Of a stretch of 21,980 nucleotides of DNA, positions 1 through 7,730 are shown piece by piece. The DNA lies in NCBI RefSeq assembly GCF_900543425.1, contig NZ_UQRQ01000036.1:1-21980 (forward strand), in the 5' to 3' direction. Source of the DNA: an uncultured Sanguibacteroides sp. Its GTDB lineage: Bacteria; Bacteroidota; Bacteroidia; Bacteroidales; Marinifilaceae. Made by a program: the position numbers and the translations under genes. Under the pieces are notes generated by a model. That model did not search any database. It was given only the letters and a program-made list of their open reading frames with translations, and had not been told where the DNA came from. Position 1 is the stretch's first letter. Each line of letters starts with the position of its first letter.

Positions 1-222
1 TACGCGTACCGTGACAGAAAGAAGAAAAAATCAGAATTTAGAGCATTGTGGATTCAGAGAATTAATGCTGCCGTCAGAATGGAAGGTTTGTCTTATTCTA
101 AATTTATGGGCTTAGTTCATAAAGCAGAGATCAATATGAACCGTAAAGTTCTGGCTGATTTGGCAATGAATCAACCGGAAGCTTTCAAAGCTGTTGTAGC
201 GAAAGTGAAAGAGTTAGCATAA
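1..222 (+). CDS. rplT: 50S ribosomal protein L20 (3' part)
   Basis: The first 73 codons of the window read as the C-terminal part of ribosomal protein bL20, which binds 23S rRNA and is needed early in large-subunit assembly. The frame opens at base 1 and ends at TAA 220-222, so the N-terminus lies outside the window (full-length L20 is usually about 115-120 residues). Recognisable pieces are the basic run YRDRKKKKSEFRALWIQRIN, then NAAVRMEGLSYSKFMG, and the helix NRKVLADLAMNQPEAFKAVV near the end. L20 is normally last in an infC-rpmI-rplT operon, and a strong terminator follows directly here, which fits an operon end. The identification is secure; only the start is missing. Confidence 0.95.
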   Translation, partial: YAYRDRKKKKSEFRALWIQRINAAVRMEGLSYSKFMGLVHKAEINMNRKVLADLAMNQPEAFKAVVAKVKELA

Positions 223-241
223 GTAATTATGAAATATCGAT

Positions 242-275
242 AAAAAGGCTGCCGTGAGGTGGCCTTTTTTTATTT
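242..275 (+). terminator. Rho-independent terminator after rplT
   Basis: A 12-bp stem (242-253 with 258-269, including two G-T wobbles) closes a GTGA tetraloop and runs into a T-rich tail. It begins 20 bases after the rplT stop and is a standard intrinsic terminator for the ribosomal-protein operon. Confidence 0.88.
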
Positions 276-282
276 TAAATGT

Positions 283-290
283 TAACTTTG
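283..290 (+). promoter_or_regulatory. Probable dapB promoter (-7 box)
   Basis: TAACTTTG matches the Bacteroides primary-sigma -7 consensus TAnnTTTG exactly. No convincing -33 TTG is seen at about 19 bases upstream, where the rplT terminator lies. A start near 297 would give a leader of about 70 bases before dapB. Confidence 0.5.
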
Positions 291-365
291 TTGCGTAGAG
301 TTGTGAATAAAGCGATGATTCTACGGAAGGGGAGTGATCGGGGAAGTAGGTAAAATGTTTACATT

Positions 366-1097
366 ATGAAAATAGCATTATTGGGTTACGGAAAAATGGG
401 AAAGGCAATCGAACGTATGGCTCGTGAGAGAGGGCATGAGATTGTTTTTGTCTCGGACGATTGTAACCGTTCTGTCGAACAAGATAAACGCTTGCGTGAA
501 GCGGATGTGGCGATCGAGTTTACGATGCCGGCTGCTGCCGTGAATAATTATGCCTGGTGCTTTCGTAACCAACTTCCCGTGGTTTCCGGTACGACCGGCT
601 GGTTGAATCGATGGGAGGAAGTGATTACCATGTGTAACGAATCACGGGGTAGTTTTTTTTATGCTTCTAATTTTAGCATCGGTGTCAATATATTTTTTCA
701 TTTGAATCGTTGGTTGGCCAAGACTATGTCCCGTTTTGACGGGTATAAAGTTTTCGTGGAGGAGACACACCATATTCATAAGCTGGATGCTCCGAGTGGA
801 ACGGCTATTGCGTTGGCCGAGGGAATCATGGAACAACACGCGAAGTATTCCTCGTGGAAATTGACAGGAGAACCTACACGGGAAGGAGAAATCCCTATTA
901 CGGCAAGACGGGAGGGAGAAATACCGGGTATTCATGCGGTAACGTATAAATCAGATGTGGATGAGATAGAGATTTATCATTCGGCTCTTTCAAGAGACGG
1001 TTTTGCATTAGGAGCCGTAATGGCCGCGGAGTTCTTAATCGGTAAGAAAGGAGTTTACGGAATGGAAGATTTGCTGCATTTGGACGATAATAAATAA
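366..1097 (+). CDS. dapB: 4-hydroxy-tetrahydrodipicolinate reductase
   Basis: DapB catalyses the NAD(P)H-dependent reduction that makes tetrahydrodipicolinate on the way to meso-diaminopimelate and lysine, feeding peptidoglycan synthesis in the cytoplasm. The 243-residue protein has the N-terminal Rossmann turn GYGKMGK (7-13), the cofactor-domain motif GTTGW (75-79), the hinge SNFSIGVN (101-108) and the substrate signature HHIHKLDAPSGTA (135-147), with catalytic His/Lys-type residues H135, H136 and K139 and the DAPSGTA loop that binds the substrate carboxylate. Length is slightly below enterobacterial DapB (about 270), as is usual in Bacteroidota. ATG at 366 is the first codon before the Rossmann strand. 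lepB follows after 40 bases on the same strand, and no terminator intervenes, so the two are probably co-transcribed. Confidence 0.96.
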   Translation: MKIALLGYGKMGKAIERMARERGHEIVFVSDDCNRSVEQDKRLREADVAIEFTMPAAAVNNYAWCFRNQLPVVSGTTGWLNRWEEVITMCNESRGSFFYASNFSIGVNIFFHLNRWLAKTMSRFDGYKVFVEETHHIHKLDAPSGTAIALAEGIMEQHAKYSSWKLTGEPTREGEIPITARREGEIPGIHAVTYKSDVDEIEIYHSALSRDGFALGAVMAAEFLIGKKGVYGMEDLLHLDDNK

Positions 1098-1109
1098 TTA
1101 GTGGTTTGT

Positions 1110-1139
1110 ATGCATTTGCCCGTTCGGACGGAAATGCAT
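1110..1139 (+). promoter_or_regulatory. Hairpin covering the annotated lepB start
   Basis: Bases 1110-1117 (ATGCATTT) pair perfectly with 1132-1139 (AAATGCAT). Inside, CCGT 1120-1123 pairs with ACGG 1128-1131 around a TCGG loop, leaving a two-base bulge (1118-1119). The 3' arm contains the first two bases of the ATG at 1138. There is no T-tract after it, so it is not a typical terminator. It may limit initiation at 1138 or simply separate the dapB and lepB reading frames. Confidence 0.55.
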
Positions 1140-2538
1140 GGATCGTAAATCTAAATTGAAAAATATGAGAGATATCTTAATAAACAAATGGTTTAAATTC
1201 GGGATCGTTTTATTGGTATACCTGTTGTGGACTTACTGGGTGAGTTCTTGGTGGCTGTTACTGGGTGTACCTGTTATTTTCGATATTTATATTACGAAAA
1301 AAGTACATTGGGCTTTTTGGAAGAAAAGAGGGGTGGAAAAGCAAACGAAGGTCGTAGAGTGGATCGACGCGTTAATTTTTGCGATTGTTGCGGCTACCTT
1401 GATTCGTATGTTTTTCTTTGAAGCCTATACCATACCCACGTCCTCTATGGAAAAGTCGATGATGGTCGGAGATTATCTTTTCGTGAGTAAATTGGCTTAT
1501 GGTCCTAAATTACCGAATACTCCGTTATCCATACCTTTTACACACCATACGTTACCTTTTACGGAATCTACAAAGGCATATTCCGAGGCTATTCAATGGC
1601 CTTACAAGCGAATTGCCGGAACGGGAAAAATCAAACGAAACGACATTGTCGTGTTCAATTTTCCAGCCGGAGATACCGTAGTACTCGGAATAGAGAATCC
1701 GGATTACTATTCTCAGGTCAGAGACGAAGCCATAAAAATTAAAAATGCGGGAACCGGTTTGGGGTACACGTTATCCGATGAAGAAGCCGCTTTATATGCA
1801 AGAAATGCTATAAAGAAAAAATTTCGGGTTATCACTCGTCCCGTGGATAAGAGGGAGAATTACATTAAACGGGCAGTTGGAATGCCGGGGGATGTATTGG
1901 AGATGAGAGATGCTCAACTCTACGTAAACGGAGAGAAAGCCGAGGATAGTAAAGGTATGCAATACAAGTATATTATAAAGACAAGCTATCCTTTGGATTT
2001 GGCTAAACTGCATGATATGGGGGTTTCTTACGAGGATTTGAGGATGAATTACGGAGATGTTTATATCATACCTTTGACTGTGGACATGCTGGAAAAAGTA
2101 AAGGCTTTTCCGAATGTGATCTCTGTAACGAGGGAACAGAGCACCGAGGAGGTATTTCCGTATAGCTCCAACTATCCCTGGAGAAGAGATGATTTCGGAC
2201 CTCTCCCTATTCCTAAAAAGGGAGAAACGGTAACTTTAACCTTGGAAAATTTACCTCTTTACAGACGAGTTATCGGGACCTACGAGGAGAATAAGTTGGA
2301 AGTGAAAGATTCCGTCATTTACATCAATGGTCAGCCCGCGAATCAATATACTTTTAAGATGGATTACTACTGGATGATGGGGGATAATCGGCATAATTCG
2401 GCAGATTCCCGTTATTGGGGATTTGTTCCGGAAGATCATATTGTCGGAAAGGCATATTTTATCTGGCTGTCTTTAGATCCTGACAAGTCATTCTTGAGTA
2501 AGATACGATGGAACAGGATGTTCCGGTTTATTCATTAA
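1138..2538 (+). CDS. lepB: Signal peptidase I
   Basis: LepB cleaves signal peptides of exported proteins on the outer face of the cytoplasmic membrane. Two hydrophobic stretches (about 22-50 and 77-94) anchor it. The catalytic serine is S103 in PTSSMEKSM (100-108), the general-base lysine is K244 in YIKRAVGMPGD (242-252), and box E is GDNRHNSADSRYWG (415-428). The 466 residues exceed the E. coli enzyme (324) because of long insertions between the Ser and Lys boxes and between the Lys box and box E, typical of Bacteroidota LepB. Start choice is uncertain: ATG 1138 sits in the base of a hairpin, whereas ATG 1165 (residue 10) lies behind an A-rich stretch and gives the N-terminus MRDILINKWFKFG, which resembles the usual start of this family. 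Probably transcribed with dapB. Confidence 0.95.
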   Translation: MDRKSKLKNMRDILINKWFKFGIVLLVYLLWTYWVSSWWLLLGVPVIFDIYITKKVHWAFWKKRGVEKQTKVVEWIDALIFAIVAATLIRMFFFEAYTIPTSSMEKSMMVGDYLFVSKLAYGPKLPNTPLSIPFTHHTLPFTESTKAYSEAIQWPYKRIAGTGKIKRNDIVVFNFPAGDTVVLGIENPDYYSQVRDEAIKIKNAGTGLGYTLSDEEAALYARNAIKKKFRVITRPVDKRENYIKRAVGMPGDVLEMRDAQLYVNGEKAEDSKGMQYKYIIKTSYPLDLAKLHDMGVSYEDLRMNYGDVYIIPLTVDMLEKVKAFPNVISVTREQSTEEVFPYSSNYPWRRDDFGPLPIPKKGETVTLTLENLPLYRRVIGTYEENKLEVKDSVIYINGQPANQYTFKMDYYWMMGDNRHNSADSRYWGFVPEDHIVGKAYFIWLSLDPDKSFLSKIRWNRMFRFIH

Positions 2539-2561
2539 AAAACGGCAAAGCCGTTTTTTTT
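2537..2561 (+). terminator. Rho-independent terminator after lepB
   Basis: A perfect 10-bp stem, AAAAAACGGC (2537-2546) with GCCGTTTTTT (2550-2559), closes an AAA loop and is followed by a run of T to 2561. It overlaps the last two bases of the lepB stop codon. Confidence 0.9.
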
Positions 2562-2576
2562 ATACAATTTAATTTA

Positions 2577-2584
2577 TTATTTTG
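2577..2584 (+). promoter_or_regulatory. Weak candidate promoter for the PhoH gene
   Basis: TTATTTTG differs from the TAnnTTTG consensus at one position. It lies 23 bases before the PhoH ATG and after the lepB terminator, so a promoter is required near here, but no clear -33 element supports it. Confidence 0.3.
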
Positions 2585-2607
2585 TCGGTGTAAAAAATAC
2601 ATATACA

Positions 2608-3945
2608 ATGACTGCTGAAAATAATAAAAAGACATTTGTATTAGATACGAATGTTATTCTTCATGATTACAAGTCTGTTTATAATTTTGAGAATAATGAT
2701 ATCGTTATTCCTATTGTAGTGTTGGAAGAGTTAGATAAATTTAAGCGAGGAAACGATCAGATTAATTTTCACGCCCGCGAGTTTGTTCGCGAATTGGACC
2801 AGATTGCGGGACAGGATTTTTTTGTAAAGGGAGCTTCTTTAGGAAAGGGTAAGGGAAGATTATTTATTCAACCGGGAGTTCCTTTTTCAGATGAGATGAA
2901 GATTTCGTTTAGCGAGGATATTCCCGATCACCGGATATTGGCTGTGGCTGAATATTTAAGTAAAAAGGAGAAGGAAAAGAAGGTGATTTTGGTTACGAAA
3001 GATATGAACCTTAGGATGAAGGCTAAATCTTTGGGTGTTCAGGCCGAGGATTATAAGACCGATCAGGTAAAAAACTTGGATACTTTTTTAAACAAAAGTG
3101 TCACTACGATAGAGGATTTTTCACCGGAATTAATAGCCAAGTTATATGAAACCAACGGAGGAGTCCCTGTCTCTACTTTTTTCCCGGGACAGGAGATAAA
3201 GGGAAATCGGTACTATATCCTGAAGAACGGTAGTAATTCCGTACTTGCCTGTTATGATCCCGTAAAACAGGTAGTCCGCAAAGTGGAGAAGTTAAATGCT
3301 TTTGGAATATACCCGAAGAATTCGGAACAGGCTTTTGCCATGGATGCTTTGCTTAACCCGGATATATCTTTGGTTGCCCTCAGCGGAAAAGCCGGTACCG
3401 GAAAGACCTTGCTCGCCTTGGCTGCCGCCTTGCAACAAAATAAGGATTTCGAGCAAATTTACTTGGCTCGTCCTATCGTGGCTTTATCCAATAAAGATTT
3501 AGGTTATCTGCCCGGGGATGCAACTGAAAAGGTCAGCCCTTATATGCAGCCTCTGTTTGATAATTTGGGGGTAATAAAACATCGCTATAATATGCATAGT
3601 CAGGAGAGCCGAATGATAGACGATATGCTGAAGGACGAACGGTTGGTGATCTCGGCGTTGGCTTTTATACGGGGAAGGAGTCTGTCCGATGTCTTTTTCA
3701 TCGTGGACGAGGCTCAAAACCTGACCCCTCATGAGGTTAAAACGATTATTACCCGTGCCGGGGAAGGGGTAAAGATGGTATTTACAGGGGATATAGATCA
3801 GATCGATTCTCCCTACTTAGATCGACAGTCCAATGGTTTGTCCCATCTGTTCGATAGGATGCAGGGACAGGATATTTTTGCCCATGTACATTTGGAGAAA
3901 GGAGAGAGAAGCTATTTGGCAGAGGTAGCAAGTAATTTGTTGTAA
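2608..3945 (+). CDS. PIN domain - PhoH family ATPase
   Basis: This 445-residue cytoplasmic protein joins an N-terminal PIN nuclease domain to a C-terminal PhoH ATPase, the layout called PhoH2 or YlaK type. The PIN domain (about 8-150) keeps its acidic metal-binding set: D13 in VLDTNV, E41 in VLEELD, D107 in DIPDHRIL and D132 in TKDMNLR. The PhoH domain (about 235-445) has Walker A GKAGTGKT (260-267), the family motif ARPIVALSNKDLGYLPGD (287-304), Walker B FFIVDEAQN (363-371) and sensor-like FTGDIDQID (392-400). Mycobacterial PhoH2 is reported as an ATP-dependent RNA helicase and ribonuclease; RNA unwinding plus cleavage is the likely activity here, but that is carried over from the family. 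It appears to be a single-gene unit between two terminators. All key residues look intact. Confidence 0.93.
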   Translation: MTAENNKKTFVLDTNVILHDYKSVYNFENNDIVIPIVVLEELDKFKRGNDQINFHAREFVRELDQIAGQDFFVKGASLGKGKGRLFIQPGVPFSDEMKISFSEDIPDHRILAVAEYLSKKEKEKKVILVTKDMNLRMKAKSLGVQAEDYKTDQVKNLDTFLNKSVTTIEDFSPELIAKLYETNGGVPVSTFFPGQEIKGNRYYILKNGSNSVLACYDPVKQVVRKVEKLNAFGIYPKNSEQAFAMDALLNPDISLVALSGKAGTGKTLLALAAALQQNKDFEQIYLARPIVALSNKDLGYLPGDATEKVSPYMQPLFDNLGVIKHRYNMHSQESRMIDDMLKDERLVISALAFIRGRSLSDVFFIVDEAQNLTPHEVKTIITRAGEGVKMVFTGDIDQIDSPYLDRQSNGLSHLFDRMQGQDIFAHVHLEKGERSYLAEVASNLL

Positions 3946-3973
3946 ACTTGTTATCATGTAATATAGATAAAGA

Positions 3974-4010
3974 AAAGAGGTGACCGAAATCAAATCCCGG
4001 TCACCTCTTT
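3974..4010. terminator. Bidirectional terminator between convergent genes
   Basis: AAAGAGGTGACCG (3974-3986) pairs perfectly with CGGTCACCTCTTT (3998-4010), giving 13 bp around an 11-base loop. T-rich sequence flanks the plus side and A-rich sequence the other, so it can stop transcription of the PhoH gene (+) and of the TPR lipoprotein gene (-). Confidence 0.85.
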
Positions 4011-4031
4011 ATATTATTTAAAAAGCTGTTG

Positions 4032-5723
4032 TTACTCCACAATATCTATAAAGATAGTCTCTTGTGCGTACGGATAGAATTCCCTGTCAGTAGCGGCTTT
4101 TTCTTTTAATTGCGGATCCATTTGAACGGCTTTCTGCAATGCCGTGGCCATAGCGGAAGTATCCTTTACTCTGGCGGCGGCAATGGCCATCAAATAGTAT
4201 TCGTAACCGTTTGTCAGGTTTAATTTTTTGAACGTATCCAAAGCGGCACGGTTATCGCCGGCCATCAATTGAGAATAGGCCAAGTTAATATCCGGCATCT
4301 CTTTCAGGTAAGGGATAGCTTGTTTGTAATTTCCTTCCTGCATTAAGATCAATCCCATGTTGTATTTAGCTTCTTTTTTTACAGAGGCTTTATCGAACAT
4401 CTCTTTTGCTTTCGCCTTGTTGCCCTCTTGCATATAGGTTATACCCAAGTTATTGTATATTTCCGGTTGTTGTTTCATAACAATGGCTGATTCCAATAAT
4501 TTTTTGGCTTTACCGTATTCTTTGTTTTGGATGGCCATTACGGCTAAATCGTTTAACAGATTTACATCCGTTTGTGAAGAAAGTACGGAATTTTCTTGTA
4601 ATTGCGGTAAGTAATAAGCCGTTACCTGATTTTCAACTTGAACGGTTGCAGGTACCGTGTAAAATACGAAGAAATCGGCTCTGCGGAGTACGGGAAGAAT
4701 GACATCTTTCAGTTGCGGAATCTTCTTGATGTATGATTCCAGTAAAGCCTCGCGTTTGGCATTGGTCGTGGCATTCTTCATCTCTTTTACCATCGTCTCT
4801 TTATCTTTGATATTAGAGTCGTTTAGCAATAAATATAAACCGTCCCAATTCTCATTTACCGTATTGGCTATAACGAATTTGGAATTTTTAGCCATAGGAG
4901 TGTTGGTAAAGCCTAAATCTTTTTCAAAGAAAGCTTTTGAAGTCTTAAATCTATTGGCGGTCAGGTTCTTGTTTAATCGTTCGGCTCCTTCCGGAGAACT
5001 GGATACGAACATGATCATATTGGTAATTTGGGCATTTTTATCTGCTAAGACAGCTTTCAGTTGTTTGCTTGCCTGCATCATGATGTTTGATTTTTTCTGA
5101 GCATCAGGAATAACAGATTGTGCCAAAGGGAAGAGTACATAACCGCTTACCACTCCGACTCCCGTAGCCGGGACATCTTTCACGAATGTTTCCGTAAATA
5201 AGGGAATTGCGTTGGGATCGGAAGGAATAGAATAGGCATATGTTTTCCATACTTTTACACCGTTCGAATTTAAAATAGCAGGAGTCAGGGTTACTGATTT
5301 ATCCCCCATCATAGCTTCGATGTCGGCCATCAATACGCCTTTTTGCATCCCTTCTTTGAACGGGAACGACAAATTGTTCGTGGAGAACGTGTTTCCTTTG
5401 TATTCTATCACCGGATAGTTTGTGCCTTTTACTTTTTCTCCCTGGAAGTAGAGAGGAGATAAAACTTCTTCGCCGCCGGGATATTGCATCTTGGGAGTTA
5501 CTTTTAATGTCAATTTCTTATAAAATTGTTTCGGTGCGAAAGCAATATTATAGTTAAAGTTTACAGTTCCGTCCACCGAAATGAGTTGCTCCGGACTTAC
5601 CTGTCCTATAACAGCCGTTTCGATGGCTTCTCTTTCCAATTTTTTCATGGAATTACAGCTTCCCATTAGGAACGAGAGTGCAAGAATGAGTGCGCTACTA
5701 GTTATCAAGGTTAGTTTTTTCAT
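4032..5723 (-). CDS. TPR-repeat lipoprotein with degenerate OmpA-like segment
   Basis: A 563-residue envelope lipoprotein. Residues 1-23 are a lipoprotein signal: two lysines, a hydrophobic core and the lipobox FLMGSC with C23 as the lipidated cysteine, and no obvious export-retention acid. Residues about 45-200 look beta-rich. Residues 232-270 contain SSSPEGAERLNKNLTANRFK followed by a helix, resembling the OmpA peptidoglycan-binding core (SPEG, N, L, R spacing) although the usual ligand-binding Asp is not obvious. Residues about 387-545 form TPR-like helix pairs with NNLGITYMQEGNKAKAKEMF as the clearest unit. TPR/OmpA proteins in Bacteroidota often act as envelope scaffolds; the partner is unknown here. 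It stands alone, divergent from the acyltransferase genes, and no clear -7 box was found upstream. The family is recognised, the function is not. Confidence 0.8.
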   Translation of the reverse strand: MKKLTLITSSALILALSFLMGSCNSMKKLEREAIETAVIGQVSPEQLISVDGTVNFNYNIAFAPKQFYKKLTLKVTPKMQYPGGEEVLSPLYFQGEKVKGTNYPVIEYKGNTFSTNNLSFPFKEGMQKGVLMADIEAMMGDKSVTLTPAILNSNGVKVWKTYAYSIPSDPNAIPLFTETFVKDVPATGVGVVSGYVLFPLAQSVIPDAQKKSNIMMQASKQLKAVLADKNAQITNMIMFVSSSPEGAERLNKNLTANRFKTSKAFFEKDLGFTNTPMAKNSKFVIANTVNENWDGLYLLLNDSNIKDKETMVKEMKNATTNAKREALLESYIKKIPQLKDVILPVLRRADFFVFYTVPATVQVENQVTAYYLPQLQENSVLSSQTDVNLLNDLAVMAIQNKEYGKAKKLLESAIVMKQQPEIYNNLGITYMQEGNKAKAKEMFDKASVKKEAKYNMGLILMQEGNYKQAIPYLKEMPDINLAYSQLMAGDNRAALDTFKKLNLTNGYEYYLMAIAAARVKDTSAMATALQKAVQMDPQLKEKAATDREFYPYAQETIFIDIVE

Positions 5724-5830
5724 AATACTCTTTTTTTAGTTTAACTTATTTTCTTCATTTAATTCTTCTGTTCACTATTTCATAATCACTCTAACGAATT
5801 TAAATGAATAAGGTTTGTAAAATTTATTTT

Positions 5831-5838
5831 TATCTTTG
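5831..5838 (+). promoter_or_regulatory. Promoter (-7 box) of the first acyltransferase
   Basis: TATCTTTG is an exact match to TAnnTTTG. A TTTG lies at 5814-5817, closer than the usual 19 bases. A start near 5845 would put the TTG at 5855 only about 10 bases into the RNA, which favours the ATG at 5867 as the true start. Confidence 0.6.
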
Positions 5839-5866
5839 TCCGAAATTTTGATTTTTGAATAGATTG

Positions 5867-6685
5867 ATGATGGAAGATCGAGTTAAACCTGTCTACATAG
5901 AAAAGCTTTTTGAAAGTAAGAACCCTAAATTGGCCAGATGGATTCCCGGGTTTGTATATTCTTTTTTGAAAAGGATTATTTGTCAGGATCAAATAAATGA
6001 TTTTATCTCTAAATACGGGGATCGGAAGGGATTGGATTTTTCGGATGGTATATTAGAATATTTGGATATATCCTTCCAGGTAGAAGGAGCGGAGAATCTC
6101 CCGGATCCTGACGGGAGATATATTTTTGCGTCCAATCATCCCCTTGGAGGACCCGACGGAATTATTCTAATCTCGTTTTTGGGCCAGAAGTATCCGAATT
6201 TGAAATTTCCTGTCAACGATTTGTTGATGAACCTGAAAAATTTGAATAATATTTTTTTACCGGTCAATAAACACGGGGGTATGGCGAAGGAGGCCGCTGC
6301 AGCTATTGATGAGGCATATGCTTCCGATTGTCAAGTGATCATGTTTCCTGCCGGAATGGTGAGTCGTAAATACCATGGTGTGATACAAGATCCTGAGTGG
6401 CAAAAGAGTTTTGTCAGTAAGGCGATCAAGCATCATCGGGATATTGTTCCGATACGGGTAGTAGGAAGGAATTCGAACTTTTTTTATAATCTGGCAAATT
6501 TTAGAACTAAAATCGGTTTGAAAATAAACATAGAGATGATGTTTTTGCCGAAAGAGACCTTCAAAAAGAGAGGTTCCACGTTCACGATAAAGATCGGGAA
6601 GCCCATACCGTGGCAAACATTGGATAGGAGTAAAACTTCCAAAGAGTGGGCAAAAATTATCCGGGATATGGTTTATCGGATGTAG
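5867..6685 (+). CDS. glsA: PlsC-like O-acyltransferase, probable glycine-lipid GlsA
   Basis: A 272-residue lysophospholipid-acyltransferase-fold protein. The catalytic block is SNHPLGGPDG (89-98), with H91 and D97 separated by five residues rather than the usual four; this form is seen in the hemolysin-like/OlsA-like branch common in Bacteroidota. FPAGMVSRK (160-168) replaces the FPEG box, and RVVGRNSNFFYNLANFR (197-213) is characteristic of the same branch. The next gene is an OlsB-type N-acyltransferase. In Bacteroides thetaiotaomicron such a pair (GlsA O-acyltransferase, GlsB N-acyltransferase) makes glycine lipids: GlsB attaches a 3-hydroxy fatty acid to glycine and GlsA adds a second acyl chain. 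Assignment rests on family plus pairing. ATG 5867 was preferred to the upstream TTG 5855 because of the promoter position; ATG 5870 is also possible. Confidence 0.8.
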   Translation: MMEDRVKPVYIEKLFESKNPKLARWIPGFVYSFLKRIICQDQINDFISKYGDRKGLDFSDGILEYLDISFQVEGAENLPDPDGRYIFASNHPLGGPDGIILISFLGQKYPNLKFPVNDLLMNLKNLNNIFLPVNKHGGMAKEAAAAIDEAYASDCQVIMFPAGMVSRKYHGVIQDPEWQKSFVSKAIKHHRDIVPIRVVGRNSNFFYNLANFRTKIGLKINIEMMFLPKETFKKRGSTFTIKIGKPIPWQTLDRSKTSKEWAKIIRDMVYRM

Positions 6686-6744
6686 ACGTTTATTTTAATA
6701 GACAATTAAAAGTCTGGAATAAAGCTAAAACTCTATATTTTTTT

Positions 6745-6752
6745 TATTTTTG
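6745..6752 (+). promoter_or_regulatory. Promoter (-7 box) of the N-acyltransferase gene
   Basis: TATTTTTG matches TAnnTTTG exactly and ends 22 bases before the ATG at 6775. No good -33 element is visible. It suggests that the second gene of the pair can be transcribed independently of the first. Confidence 0.55.
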
Positions 6753-6774
6753 TGCGTAGATAAATCGTGATACC

Positions 6775-7728
6775 ATGCAACCGGTAATATATCCTGTGGA
6801 AAAGGCGAAATTGATCGCCGAGTTGACGGAAGATAAGTTTGTTCGCAAGACGAATAAGGGGGGAAATGAGATTTACTCTTTAAATGCTCATGATGCTCCT
6901 CATATTATGCGAGAAATAGGTCGTTTACGCGAATTGACCTTTCGTACGGCGGGAGGGGGTACCGGTAAGGCCGTCGATATCGATGAATTTGATACGAACG
7001 AGAGTACGCCTTACCAACAATTGATTGTTTGGGATCCGAAAGAGTGTGAGATATTGGGTGGGTATCGTTATATATTGTGTGATAATCTTCCTTTGAACGC
7101 CGAAGGGGAACCGAATCTGGCTACTACGGAACTTTTTAGGTTGTCGGAGAAGTTTAAAAAGGAGTATTTGACCAAGATGATCGAGTTGGGGCGTTCTTTC
7201 GTACAGCCTCTTTATCAATCTACGAAAATGGGACGCAAGTCTCTGTTTGCCTTGGATAATTTGTGGGATGGTTTAGGTGCTCTGACCGTTGAGAATCCTG
7301 AAATGAAATATTTTTTTGGTAAAGTGACGATGTACACGAGTTTTAACCGGGAGGCCCGGGATCTTATACTTTACTTTATGAAAAAATATTTTAGAGACCG
7401 GGAGAGGCTTGTCGAACCGATTCATCCTTTGGAAATTCATATTGACGAGAAAAAATTCAGCCAGATTCTGAACGGGGCCAATTACGAGGAAAATTACAAG
7501 ATTTTATCCAAATGTGTTCGGGAACACGGAGAGAATATTCCGCCTCTGGTCAATGCATATATGAGTCTTTCTCCTTCCATGAGGACTTTTGGTACGGCTA
7601 TTAATCCAACGTTCGGCGGAGTGGAAGAGACGGCTATTATCATAAAAATAGAGGATGTTTACGAGACTAAAAAGGCTCGCCATGTTTCAACTTATATTCC
7701 AAGAATATTGCGTTTGAGACGTTTTTAG
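6775..7728 (+). CDS. glsB: GNAT/OlsB-like N-acyltransferase, probable glycine N-acyltransferase GlsB
   Basis: A 317-residue protein of the hemolysin-like GNAT family that includes OlsB, which acylates an amino acid with a 3-hydroxyacyl group from acyl carrier protein. Recognisable elements are RLRELTFRTAGGGTGKAVDI (50-69), followed by DEFD, the strand VWDPKECEILGGYRY (85-99) and ELGRSFVQPLYQ (137-148), the core acyl-carrier binding block of this family. The C-terminal part (about 205-317) contains a conserved-looking NPTFGGVEETAII. In Bacteroides the homologous enzyme makes N-acylglycine, the precursor of glycine lipids and of the flavolipin-type serine-glycine lipids. The upstream neighbour is the matching O-acyltransferase. 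Substrate choice (glycine rather than ornithine) is inferred from the lineage. It ends only two bases from the stop of the convergent exporter gene, with no terminator between. Confidence 0.82.
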   Translation: MQPVIYPVEKAKLIAELTEDKFVRKTNKGGNEIYSLNAHDAPHIMREIGRLRELTFRTAGGGTGKAVDIDEFDTNESTPYQQLIVWDPKECEILGGYRYILCDNLPLNAEGEPNLATTELFRLSEKFKKEYLTKMIELGRSFVQPLYQSTKMGRKSLFALDNLWDGLGALTVENPEMKYFFGKVTMYTSFNREARDLILYFMKKYFRDRERLVEPIHPLEIHIDEKKFSQILNGANYEENYKILSKCVREHGENIPPLVNAYMSLSPSMRTFGTAINPTFGGVEETAIIIKIEDVYETKKARHVSTYIPRILRLRRF

Positions 7729-7730
7729 CA

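Noticed and set aside
4699..5100. 133-codon open frame antisense to the TPR lipoprotein gene
   Set aside because: It lies entirely within a well-supported coding gene on the other strand and has no family features; a mirror frame.
5855..5866. TTG start extending the first acyltransferase by four residues
   Set aside because: It would lie about ten bases from the predicted transcript start, and two ATG codons follow at once.
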